Assembly (NCBI GenBank): GCA_019695095.1
Contig: JAIBAQ010000045.1
Location: 1 to 36,388, forward strand
DNA length: 36,388 bases
Direction: 5' to 3'
DNA from: Candidatus Hydrogenedentota bacterium
Lineage (GTDB): Bacteria > Hydrogenedentota > Hydrogenedentia > Hydrogenedentales > SLHB01
Shown piece after piece: positions 23,775-31,591 of the stretch. The notes below the pieces were generated by a model. That model had not been told where the DNA came from, ran no database searches, and worked only from the letters and a program-made list of their open reading frames with translations. Made by a program: the position numbers and the translations under genes. How positions within the stretch are numbered: position 1 is the stretch's first letter; each line of letters opens with the position of its first letter.

Positions 23775-23845
23775 GTCTCGCGGAGGTTACGCGAGACATC
23801 GAAGGGAGGTGGTTTCTCATGGATTTGGGGCTTGTTTCGCTCTAA
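23775..23845 (+). promoter_or_regulatory. Second leader element: hairpin and 8-codon ORF
   Basis: A hairpin with arms GTCTCGCG (23775-23782) and CGCGAGAC (23790-23797) is followed by GGGAGGTGG (23804-23812) and an ORF, ATG at 23819 to TAA at 23843-23845, encoding MDLGLVSL. The ribosome binding site is much stronger than that of most genes here, and three of eight residues are Leu. It lies 76 nt before leuA and may tune leuA translation. Confidence 0.4.
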
Positions 23846-23921
23846 TCCACGCGCTTGAGCCTTTGCGTTTCGGACTGGTCTGAGTAAAACGACAATGAGT
23901 TACGCAAAGGAGAATTGAGTC

Positions 23922-25067
23922 ATGACTAAGCACGTGCGATTTTTCGATACCACGATGCGCGACGGCGAACAGACGCCGGGCGTGCACATTACCGCCGATC
24001 AGAAAGTTGAGATTGCCCAAGCCCTGGAAGCCTTTGGCGTTGCGACCGTCGAGGCGGGTTTCCCGGCGTCGTCGCCTGGAGACTTTGCGGCGGTGGAGCG
24101 CGTCGCGGAGACGGTGCGGCGTTGCGAGGTGGCGGCGCTGGCCCGCTGTGTGCCCGGCGACATCGAGGCGGTAGCGCGCGCGCTGGAGCACGCCGTTCAC
24201 CCGGTTATCCATGTCTTTCTGGGAGTCTCCGATGTCCACCTGACCCGGAAGCTGGGCATCACCCGATCCGACGCGATCCGGACCATTGAAACCTGCGTTC
24301 AACAAGCGCGGCAGTATTGCGAGCGCGTGCAGTTCAGCGCGGAGGATGCCACGCGCACGGACCGGATCTTCCTGCGTCAATGCATCGAGACGGCCATCAC
24401 GGCCGGCGCTTCCCGGGTCAACATCCCTGACACCGTCGGCTATGCCATGCCGCACGAATACGGCGATTTGATCGCCGAGGTCGTGCGCTTCGTGGAGGGC
24501 CGGGCCATCGTGTCCGCTCACTGCCACGACGACATGGGCATGGCGACGGCGAATTCTGTTGCCGCGGTTGAAGCAGGGGCACGCCAGGTGGAAGTCACGG
24601 TGAACGGAATCGGCGAGCGCGCAGGCAATGCATCCGCTGAGCAGGTGGCCGTCGTTCTGGCGTTGAAGGCGGTGGCCGAATCGGGTGTGGACCTGTCGCG
24701 CATCACGGCCATCAGCAGGAGGGTGGCGGAGGTCACGGGCGTGCCGATTCAACCCAACACGCCTATCGTCGGCGCGAACGCTTTCGCGCATGCCTCCGGA
24801 ATTCACCAGGACGGAATCATCAAGGACCCGGAAAACTACGAGTTTGTCCCTCCCACGTTGGTGGGTGCGCCGGGACACAAGTTTGTGTTTACGGCACGGT
24901 CCGGGCGCAGGGCCATTGCGCATCGCGCCGCCGCGATGGGACGTCCGCTGGACGCGAGGACGGTCGATGCGGTCTACCGGGATTTTCTGCAAGTAGCCGA
25001 GCAGCGCCGGGGCGAAGTGCCCGATGAGGAGATCGCGGCGATGATTCAGCGGGCCGCCTGTGTGTAG
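23922..25067 (+). CDS. leuA: 2-isopropylmalate synthase-like enzyme without regulatory domain
   Basis: The 381-residue protein is a DRE-TIM aldolase-like enzyme. DTTMRDGEQTPGV (residues 9-21) is the first signature; the metal-binding HCHDDMGMA and the GIGERAGNA signature follow. It condenses acetyl-CoA with a 2-oxo acid. Length equals the catalytic and linker parts only: the C-terminal LeuA allosteric domain (total ~510 residues in standard enzymes) is missing, as in NifV homocitrate synthases. The leucine attenuator upstream argues for 2-isopropylmalate synthase and leucine synthesis rather than homocitrate. AAGGAGA precedes the ATG. It converges on an exported hydrolase gene with 18 nt between. 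Confidence 0.82.
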   Translation: MTKHVRFFDTTMRDGEQTPGVHITADQKVEIAQALEAFGVATVEAGFPASSPGDFAAVERVAETVRRCEVAALARCVPGDIEAVARALEHAVHPVIHVFLGVSDVHLTRKLGITRSDAIRTIETCVQQARQYCERVQFSAEDATRTDRIFLRQCIETAITAGASRVNIPDTVGYAMPHEYGDLIAEVVRFVEGRAIVSAHCHDDMGMATANSVAAVEAGARQVEVTVNGIGERAGNASAEQVAVVLALKAVAESGVDLSRITAISRRVAEVTGVPIQPNTPIVGANAFAHASGIHQDGIIKDPENYEFVPPTLVGAPGHKFVFTARSGRRAIAHRAAAMGRPLDARTVDAVYRDFLQVAEQRRGEVPDEEIAAMIQRAACV

Positions 25068-25085
25068 GGTTCGACGAGGCGCAAT

Positions 25086-26078
25086 TCATTCTCTCCTTTG
25101 GCGGGAGAGCCAGCGCATGGCGGCGGGCACATCGATGGTGTGCCCGCCTTCGAATACGGTGACGCGTGCGGGACCGGCGGTACGCTGGAAAAGCATCGTG
25201 TGGTCGCGAAACGGTTCATTGCGCCGTTCGCCGCGCAATTCTTTGGGCACAGTCTGCCGTTCAGTGAAGGTTGCGATTTGCTCGTCGGTAAGCCGCTTCT
25301 CGGGTGTACCGTTGGCCTCGGCGAGTGCATTGAAGGCCCAGAGGCTGTGATGCACGGGAACGCTGCCCGTATGACCGTCATGAATCCCCACACCGATGTC
25401 GATGGGAAGTCCCTTCGCATTTTCGAGGAACCACAGGGACGAGCGTTCGCGATATTCGCGGTCAACTTCCGGCGACGCTCCGGGGACGCCGCCGCACACG
25501 GCCTTCATATTGGCGGCGTACCTTGAACCGCGGCGCGAACTCTCGTCGTGCCACGCAGCCAAATCCGTGATGGGGACCCATGCCGAGACGCCCGCCCACA
25601 GGTTTGGCGCGCGCGCGGCCATGACCAGCGACATGTGCCCTCCCCCGGAACTGCCAACGGCATAGATTCGCGCGCGATCAACGTTGGTCTTGCCACACAC
25701 GTATTCGACGGCATCCAGCACATCTTGTATCGCTTGCGGAGAAGCACAGGCTTGGGGATTCCGGTTTGGTCCGCGAAAGTTGGGTTGCACGAATACCCAG
25801 CCCCGGCGCACGCATTCCGCGAGTACGGCGAGCGCGGGATCGTCTTGGAGATAGTCTGCGCTCCACGAATGCAACAGCACGACGAGTGGCCGTGAGCCGC
25901 ACGAGAGGGACGGAACATACAGGCGGGCGGGCTGGTCTGTGCCATCAAGCGTACTTGGAATCTGCACAACGTTAAGTTTTGCGCGCAGTGCCTCGTCGCG
26001 AGAATGGTATGGAGCCGCGTTTGCCAGCAGCGATCCCGCGAACAATACGCCGAATGCGGCGGTAAACCACGTGCGCAT
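25086..26078 (-). CDS. Secreted alpha/beta hydrolase (S9 / esterase-like)
   Basis: The 330-residue protein has a signal peptide (about 1-22) and an alpha/beta hydrolase core. LVVLLHSWSADY gives the oxyanion region, VGSSGGGHMS contains the nucleophile Ser144, and FEGGHTID near the C-terminus holds the catalytic His. It resembles prolyl-oligopeptidase-like and acetyl-esterase proteins of Planctomycetes-like bacteria. The substrate is unknown. GAGGTGA upstream of the ATG at 26078 supports this start over the longer frame to 26102. Confidence 0.8.
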   Translation of the reverse strand: MRTWFTAAFGVLFAGSLLANAAPYHSRDEALRAKLNVVQIPSTLDGTDQPARLYVPSLSCGSRPLVVLLHSWSADYLQDDPALAVLAECVRRGWVFVQPNFRGPNRNPQACASPQAIQDVLDAVEYVCGKTNVDRARIYAVGSSGGGHMSLVMAARAPNLWAGVSAWVPITDLAAWHDESSRRGSRYAANMKAVCGGVPGASPEVDREYRERSSLWFLENAKGLPIDIGVGIHDGHTGSVPVHHSLWAFNALAEANGTPEKRLTDEQIATFTERQTVPKELRGERRNEPFRDHTMLFQRTAGPARVTVFEGGHTIDVPAAMRWLSRQRRE

Positions 26079-26135
26079 AGAAATCACCTCGCGTTTTGGC
26101 AAGACAATATCAGACTCTTGTTACGATGACCAGAA

Positions 26136-26155
26136 TGGTATGGACGGTATGGACG
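26136..26155 (+). repeat. Short 9-bp TGGAC repeat
   Basis: TGGAC at 26141 and 26150 keeps the 9-bp period of the array at 19193-19245, with a TGGTA half-unit before. It lies between a divergent hydrolase start and the fucosidase start. Confidence 0.4.
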
Positions 26156-26266
26156 GGCTGAAGAGATAGGGTGTCTTTGCTCGACTCTTGGTGCGATTGC
26201 CTTGGGAGTCTGGGCGCTTCACTCTCCTCTCGACTTTCGTTATGCTGAAAACGGAGGGGAAAACCG

Positions 26267-27631
26267 ATGACACCACCTAAACCTTCGAGACGCGATGTAT
26301 TGAAAGGACTTGGGGCGGGCTTTGTGCTTGCGAGTGCCGCATCGGCGGAAGAGGCGGTCACGAAAGACACTAAGAAGGAGAGCGATACGAGTATGGAGAT
26401 GCCTAAACCGGAACCGCGTGTTGCGCAGTACGAATCGCTTGCATACGGGATGTTTCTGCATTGGGGACTGTATTCGCAGTTGGGACGCGGCGAATGGGTC
26501 ATGCACATGGAGAAGATTCCGCCGCAAGAGTACAAGAAGCTGCGAAACACGTTCACGGCGTCGGAGTTTGACGGAATCAGGATTGCGCAGACCGCGAAGA
26601 AGGCCGGGATGAAATACATCACGCTTACGACGCGGCATCACGAGGGTTTCAGTCTTTACGACACGCGCGGGTTGTCGGACTACGACGCGGTGCATTCGCC
26701 GGCGAAGCGCGATTTGGTTGCCGATTTTGTGAAGGGCTGCAATGCGATGGACATCAAGCCTTTCTTCTACCACACGACGCTGGATTGGTATCAGGAGAGT
26801 TTCGAGAAGGACTTCAATGCCTACCTGGATTACTTGCTGCAGTCGGTCGAGATTCTCTGCACGCAGTACGGGCCGATTGGCGGGCTGTGGTTTGACGGGA
26901 ACTGGAGCAAGCCAGAGGGCACGGACTGGAAAGAGGATCGGCTCTACGCAATGATCCGAAAGCATCAGCCCGAGGCCATGATCATCAACAACACGGGGCT
27001 GCACGCGCGGGGAGCGGTGGGCAATCCGGAGATCGATTGCGTGACTTTTGAGCAGGGTCACCCCACGCCGATGGATCGTCGAGGGATGCCGAAGTATCTG
27101 GCGGCCGAGATGTGCCAGACGATGAACATGCATTGGGGCATCGGGTACAGAGATTTCTGTTACATGTCGCCGAAGGAAATCATCACAAATCTGTGCGCGT
27201 GCAGAAAAGTCGGGGCGAACTACTTGCTCAACATCGGCCCGACCGCGGAAGGCGCGTTGCCGGATTATGAGACGGCCGCTGTTATCAGGACCGGAGATTG
27301 GCTCAAGTTGTATGCAGAAGTCATCTACAGCGGAAAGCCTTGCGGCGTGACGTCGGCAGGTAAGGACTTTGCGTTGGAAGCGGACGGCAAGACGTATCTC
27401 TTCGTGCACGACCTCTCCGTGAGTGGAAATGCGCACGTGACCGCGGACATGCAGGGGCCGGGTCCAAGAAAATTCGCCGGGCTCACGAAGTCCATCTCCA
27501 AGGCGGAGTGGATCGACACCGGTGATGTGCTCAAGTTCGAACAGGATGCCGCGTCGGGACAGTTCACCTTAGAGACAACAGGGTTCCCCTACGGGACGAA
27601 TACCGTCGTGCGCGTGGCACGATTGACATAG
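26267..27631 (+). CDS. Exported GH29 alpha-L-fucosidase
   Basis: The 454-residue protein carries a twin-arginine-type signal (SRRDVLKGLGAGF) and a GH29 catalytic domain. FLHWGLYS, TLTTRHHEGFSLYDT and GGLWFDGNW match the family; the Asp in WFDG is the expected nucleophile of this retaining enzyme. LLNIGPTAEG is a further GH29 signature, and a C-terminal beta-sandwich ends the protein. It should release L-fucose from fucosylated glycans in the periplasm or outside the cell. GGAGGGG lies 9 nt before the ATG. Confidence 0.9.
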   Translation: MTPPKPSRRDVLKGLGAGFVLASAASAEEAVTKDTKKESDTSMEMPKPEPRVAQYESLAYGMFLHWGLYSQLGRGEWVMHMEKIPPQEYKKLRNTFTASEFDGIRIAQTAKKAGMKYITLTTRHHEGFSLYDTRGLSDYDAVHSPAKRDLVADFVKGCNAMDIKPFFYHTTLDWYQESFEKDFNAYLDYLLQSVEILCTQYGPIGGLWFDGNWSKPEGTDWKEDRLYAMIRKHQPEAMIINNTGLHARGAVGNPEIDCVTFEQGHPTPMDRRGMPKYLAAEMCQTMNMHWGIGYRDFCYMSPKEIITNLCACRKVGANYLLNIGPTAEGALPDYETAAVIRTGDWLKLYAEVIYSGKPCGVTSAGKDFALEADGKTYLFVHDLSVSGNAHVTADMQGPGPRKFAGLTKSISKAEWIDTGDVLKFEQDAASGQFTLETTGFPYGTNTVVRVARLT

Positions 27632-27721
27632 GAGAACCCAGACGTCTGGCGTGCGCACGGCTCGGACTCACTGTACCGTAAGTGATATGCCGGAGCGCGC
27701 GTAGACCTTTTCGGCTATGGA

Positions 27722-28276
27722 TCAAGGTTGCGGCGTCAGGATCAGCTTGCTGGTATCGAAACCTTTGGCTTCCAGGCGCGAGAGAATGCCGTCGTAGACG
27801 CCCTGATCGATTTGGGGAGTCCGGCACAGGATGAACAAGGTACTGCGCCTGGAATCCGACACGGCTGCGTATTGGTAGAACGTCGTATCCAGATCGACAA
27901 TCCAGTATTCGCCCTTGAGGAGTTGTCCGAGCGGGAAGTCGAAGGCGACTTCAAGCTTGGCGTTGGTGTCGGTATCCACAACGCGCGCCTGCCCCGTAAT
28001 GGAGACTTCCGTCCCGTCGAGCGATCCCTCAAAGCCTTTGTTCAGAACGTCGACAAGCCCCACGTCAACAAGCGTGTACTCTGCTGTGACGCCGACGAGA
28101 TTGCGGTTGAAGAACGTGGGATAGGCCGAAATCTGGTACCAGGTGCCGACATAGAGCGTCAGGTCAACCGATGGAACGACTTGAGGTGGTGTAGGACATC
28201 CCGTCAGGCAGATGGTTGTCAATAGTGCGAGCGTTGCGAATGCAATGCGTGGACGGAGTTGTGTAAAGTGACGCAT
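27722..28276 (-). CDS. blc: Blc-type lipocalin lipoprotein
   Basis: The 184-residue protein has a lipoprotein signal with lipobox LTGC (Cys27) and the lipocalin signature GTWYQI (44-49). Strand features such as YWIVDLDTTFYQYAAVSD and the C-terminal FILCRTP match bacterial lipocalins (Blc). These outer-membrane lipoproteins bind fatty acids or lysophospholipids. GAGGT before the ATG at 28276 supports the start. It is divergent from the beta-propeller gene. Confidence 0.87.
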   Translation of the reverse strand: MRHFTQLRPRIAFATLALLTTICLTGCPTPPQVVPSVDLTLYVGTWYQISAYPTFFNRNLVGVTAEYTLVDVGLVDVLNKGFEGSLDGTEVSITGQARVVDTDTNAKLEVAFDFPLGQLLKGEYWIVDLDTTFYQYAAVSDSRRSTLFILCRTPQIDQGVYDGILSRLEAKGFDTSKLILTPQP

Positions 28277-28386
28277 CGGAAGTACCTCTTTATAGAATGC
28301 CAATTCTACTGCCTTGCAGCCCCGCCGAGTTCGGCGAGTGAAGTTAGTCTAGCACGCGAAGAGACGCGACGTATAGGGGGCGGGTC

Positions 28387-29637
28387 ATGAAGAAGTTCGC
28401 AGTCTTTGGTTCGCTGGCGCTTACGGTCTTGGCGGCTGTGAAAGCGTATGCGCAAGAGTCATACGCTCAGACAGAAGACGTCATCGTCCCAATCAGAGCC
28501 GTAACGCACGGACCCAAGGCGCATTGGTTCGCTTATTACGACAAGCTACAGTTTGACTCAACGAATCAGCGGTTGCTGGGCATGGAGACCGACTTCGAGG
28601 GCCGCAAGCCTACCCCGGATGACGTCATTCGTCTCGGGGTAATCGATCTGGCTAACGGCGATACGTGGACGCAGATAGGCGAATCCCGATCGTGGTGTTG
28701 GCAGCAGGGCTGCATGCTGCAATGGCTGCCGGGATCGGACTCGAAGGTGATTTACAACGATCGCGAGGGGGATCATTACGTCGCCATCATCAAGGATCTG
28801 AATACGGGAGAATCGCGCACGCTTCCGCGCGCTGTCTATTGTGTCAGTCCCGATGGGAAGATCGGACTAAGTATTCCTTTTGCGCGATTGGATGACACGC
28901 GTCCGGGATATGGATACAAAGGCGTGGTCGATCCGTGGGCAGACGACCCTCATCCTGCTGAAGATGGGATCTACTCGGTGAATTTGGAGACTGGGGAATC
29001 GAAACTCATCATCTCACTCGATCGGACGGCAGCGATTGCGACGGGCGCAAATCCGGATACGAAGCATTGGTTCAACCACTTGTTGTTCAACACGGACGGC
29101 ACGCGCTTCTCGTTTCTTGAGCGCGCCTTCTTGAAGACGACGGACAGGAATGGACGCTCGACAAGCCTGTTCACCGCGAATCCCGATGGTTCCGATCTAT
29201 ATTGTCTCAACGATCACGGAATGGTTTCGCACTACATCTGGAAGACGCCGGCGATCCTCATGGGTTGGTCGAAAGAACCCGCGGACGGAGCGAAGTTCCA
29301 CATATACACGGACAAGACGGAGAATGTGGAGACCGTCGGGGCAGACGTTTTGAAAGTAGACGGACACTGTACGTATTCGCCGGATGGCAATTGGATACTG
29401 ACCGACACGTATCCCGATGCGAAGCGAATGATCATGCTCATGCTCTACCGGCCCGCGGACGGGAAGTTGATTAAGTTTGGACGGTTCTTTCATCCGCAGG
29501 TTTCGGATCTGGAGTTTCGGTGCGATTTGCATCCACGTTGGAGCAGAGACGGTCGGTGTGTCAGCATTGATTCGCTGCACGCGGGTCAGCGGCAGATCTA
29601 TGTGTTGGACGTAGGCGAGATTATGCAGAAGGGGTAG
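28387..29637 (+). CDS. Secreted beta-propeller protein of unknown function
   Basis: The 416-residue protein has a signal peptide (about 1-22) followed by repeated beta-propeller blades. Blades show patterns such as CMLQWLPGSDSKVIYND, LLFNTDGTRFSFLER, CTYSPDGNWILTDTYPD and LHPRWSRDGRCVSIDS. The layout resembles TolB-like or oligogalacturonate-lyase-like propellers, but no catalytic motif is identified. It is followed after 4 nt by a TIM-barrel gene, so the two are probably co-transcribed and may process the same glycan. Confidence 0.7.
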   Translation: MKKFAVFGSLALTVLAAVKAYAQESYAQTEDVIVPIRAVTHGPKAHWFAYYDKLQFDSTNQRLLGMETDFEGRKPTPDDVIRLGVIDLANGDTWTQIGESRSWCWQQGCMLQWLPGSDSKVIYNDREGDHYVAIIKDLNTGESRTLPRAVYCVSPDGKIGLSIPFARLDDTRPGYGYKGVVDPWADDPHPAEDGIYSVNLETGESKLIISLDRTAAIATGANPDTKHWFNHLLFNTDGTRFSFLERAFLKTTDRNGRSTSLFTANPDGSDLYCLNDHGMVSHYIWKTPAILMGWSKEPADGAKFHIYTDKTENVETVGADVLKVDGHCTYSPDGNWILTDTYPDAKRMIMLMLYRPADGKLIKFGRFFHPQVSDLEFRCDLHPRWSRDGRCVSIDSLHAGQRQIYVLDVGEIMQKG

Positions 29638-29641
29638 CCAC

Positions 29642-31444
29642 ATGAGGACGGGGCTTTGGTTCGCTGCTATCGGCATGTATATGTTTTCCGTCGTCGGGTA
29701 TGCGCAGAATGCGCCGGATTTGCGGGTAGGAGCATCGTTTCACGCCTTCGATCACTTGCATGCGTTCGGACACCAGGCTGAAGCTGCTGCCGCATGCGGC
29801 GTCACGATCATCTACGCGAGCGGGTTGGGTGGCGACGGGTACAGTGGCCTGCCGCCCTCCGACGAATGGGCGAAGCGGCAAAAGGCAGAGGCCGAATACG
29901 CAAAGCACGCCAAGGAACTGGGCATTCCAACGGTTCTCGGCTACCTGTGTTCGACGTCAATCGTGGGTCTTGAGACGTTCGCAAAGAATTGGACACCGGA
30001 ACAGCGCGCGGAGTTCCGTAGCACGCCGGACACATGGCTTCAGTTGGACGTGAACGGCAAACCGTTGGCGTCCTGGTACGGGGGCGAATACCAGCCCGCC
30101 TGCATGAACAACCCGGATTGGCGCTCCTATGAGAAGTATATGGTTCGCGTGCAACTTGAGACGGGGCACGACGGCATCTTCTTCGACAATCCTACTGTGC
30201 ATAAGAACGGCTGCTATTGCGTGCACTGCATGCAAGGTTTCGCGTCTTACCTTCGCGAACAAGGAGAGGTTCCCGAAGACGGGTCCGTTGAGGCGTTGCG
30301 CAAGTTGGCCCAAGATCATTCCACCGAATTTAAGCGTTATCGGTGCACGATTGCCCGAGACTTCTTCAAGGAAATCCGCGACTACGCGCGCACCATTAAC
30401 CCGAACGCCGTGATTACGGCCAACAACAGCCTGAATTCGCCGAGCGTGTTCTACAGTCAGAATCGGGGGTTCGCTTACAACATCCATGAGATGAGCAAGA
30501 CTGAGGACTTCGTCGTTATCGAGGACACGGGGACTCAGCCACGTATCATGCCCGACGGAAAGACGATTGAGTACGGGCCCACGTACACCCTGCTGCAATC
30601 CATTGTTCACAACAAACCGGTGGTGGCGGTGACCATTGCAGAGGGCGACTACCACACGCCGGCGCACCTGGTTCAGCTCGCCATGGCCGAGGCGGCGGCG
30701 CACAAAGCGTCGTACATGCTTTGGTCAACATGGCCGGATGACGTGCGCCCAGGGATGATCTCCGCCGTGCGGCCGTATGCGGATTGGTTGAAGTCGCACA
30801 CGGACCTTCTCAATGCGTCGGTTCCCCGCCGCGATGTGTGTCTCTACTTGCCGTTCCAGCGGTGGATTGAAACGGACGAGTGTGTCGCATTGAGGCTAGC
30901 CGCCGAAATGCGCGCTGCCAACATCCAGTTCGAGGTGCTCAGCGAGGACGACTTCACGGAGCAGCGTGCGGGTGAATCTCGTGTCACGTTGATTGAAAGC
31001 AAAGAAGTGGCTGCCGAGCCTGCGAGCAATGTATTGCGGGCACTGGAAGCCGCCGGTAAGCCTGTGGTAACCGCGGAATCGGCCACGTGGTTGGATTCCG
31101 TTCGAAAGGCGATCGGGACGCCATCGCTGACGATGACGGGGCCTGCCACCGTACGCGCGGTTGCGCGCGACACGTCCACCGTAAGCGTGGTTCATCTCTA
31201 CAACCTGAACGTACAGCGCAAGTCATCGTTTGAAGACTTTGTCACTCCGGCAGAGAACCTCGTGGTATCGGTGTATGTGCCATTTCCCAGCGTAAAGGAA
31301 GTACGGTTCTCCAGCGCAGACGCGGAGACTCCTTCGAGCAGCATAGAATTCACGTCAACAGCGTCAGGCACCGGGTCACGCGTTGATGTCGCGATTCCCA
31401 AGCTCGTGGTTGCCGCGATGCTGGTCATCGAATCCGGCGCCTAA
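29642..31444 (+). CDS. Secreted TIM-barrel glycosidase-like protein
   Basis: The 600-residue protein has a signal peptide (about 1-22). The catalytic-like part resembles the barrel of GHL/beta-galactosidase-like proteins: ACGVTIIYASG near the start, GHDGIFFDNPTV, then a CYCVHC cluster and ITANNSLN. A C-terminal half resembles a beta-galactosidase trimerisation-type domain followed by a beta-sandwich. Activity and substrate are not certain. It follows the propeller gene by 4 nt. Confidence 0.65.
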   Translation: MRTGLWFAAIGMYMFSVVGYAQNAPDLRVGASFHAFDHLHAFGHQAEAAAACGVTIIYASGLGGDGYSGLPPSDEWAKRQKAEAEYAKHAKELGIPTVLGYLCSTSIVGLETFAKNWTPEQRAEFRSTPDTWLQLDVNGKPLASWYGGEYQPACMNNPDWRSYEKYMVRVQLETGHDGIFFDNPTVHKNGCYCVHCMQGFASYLREQGEVPEDGSVEALRKLAQDHSTEFKRYRCTIARDFFKEIRDYARTINPNAVITANNSLNSPSVFYSQNRGFAYNIHEMSKTEDFVVIEDTGTQPRIMPDGKTIEYGPTYTLLQSIVHNKPVVAVTIAEGDYHTPAHLVQLAMAEAAAHKASYMLWSTWPDDVRPGMISAVRPYADWLKSHTDLLNASVPRRDVCLYLPFQRWIETDECVALRLAAEMRAANIQFEVLSEDDFTEQRAGESRVTLIESKEVAAEPASNVLRALEAAGKPVVTAESATWLDSVRKAIGTPSLTMTGPATVRAVARDTSTVSVVHLYNLNVQRKSSFEDFVTPAENLVVSVYVPFPSVKEVRFSSADAETPSSSIEFTSTASGTGSRVDVAIPKLVVAAMLVIESGA

Positions 31445-31498
31445 CCCGGCCCCCGCTATTCGAGCGCCCTATAACGGTATTGCAGCATCCGGCGGCTC

Positions 31499-31538
31499 TT
31501 GACACGCCCCCAACGCGCCGTCAGAATTACGGCGTTTT
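31499..31538 (+). promoter_or_regulatory. Overlapping promoter-like and terminator-like signals
   Basis: TTGACA (31499-31504), 17 nt, CAGAAT (31522-31527) could serve the CocE-like gene at 31592. The same bases contain a short hairpin CGCCGT/ACGGCG (31516-31521/31529-31534) followed by TTTT, which could end the upstream operon. Which one works cannot be told from sequence. Confidence 0.35.
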
Positions 31539-31591
31539 GCAGGTTTCAAGGGTAGGGCGCAAGCTCCATTCAGTACAGGATTTCTCTTTCC

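Noticed and set aside
23922-25067. Homocitrate synthase (NifV)
   Set aside because: The length fits, but a leucine attenuator directly upstream and no nitrogen-fixation or lysine genes nearby argue for leucine synthesis. Enzyme assay would decide.
27638-27649. Palindrome CCAGACGTCTGG after the fucosidase gene
   Set aside because: It has no loop or T-run for a terminator and no repeat elsewhere in the window, so no role can be supported.
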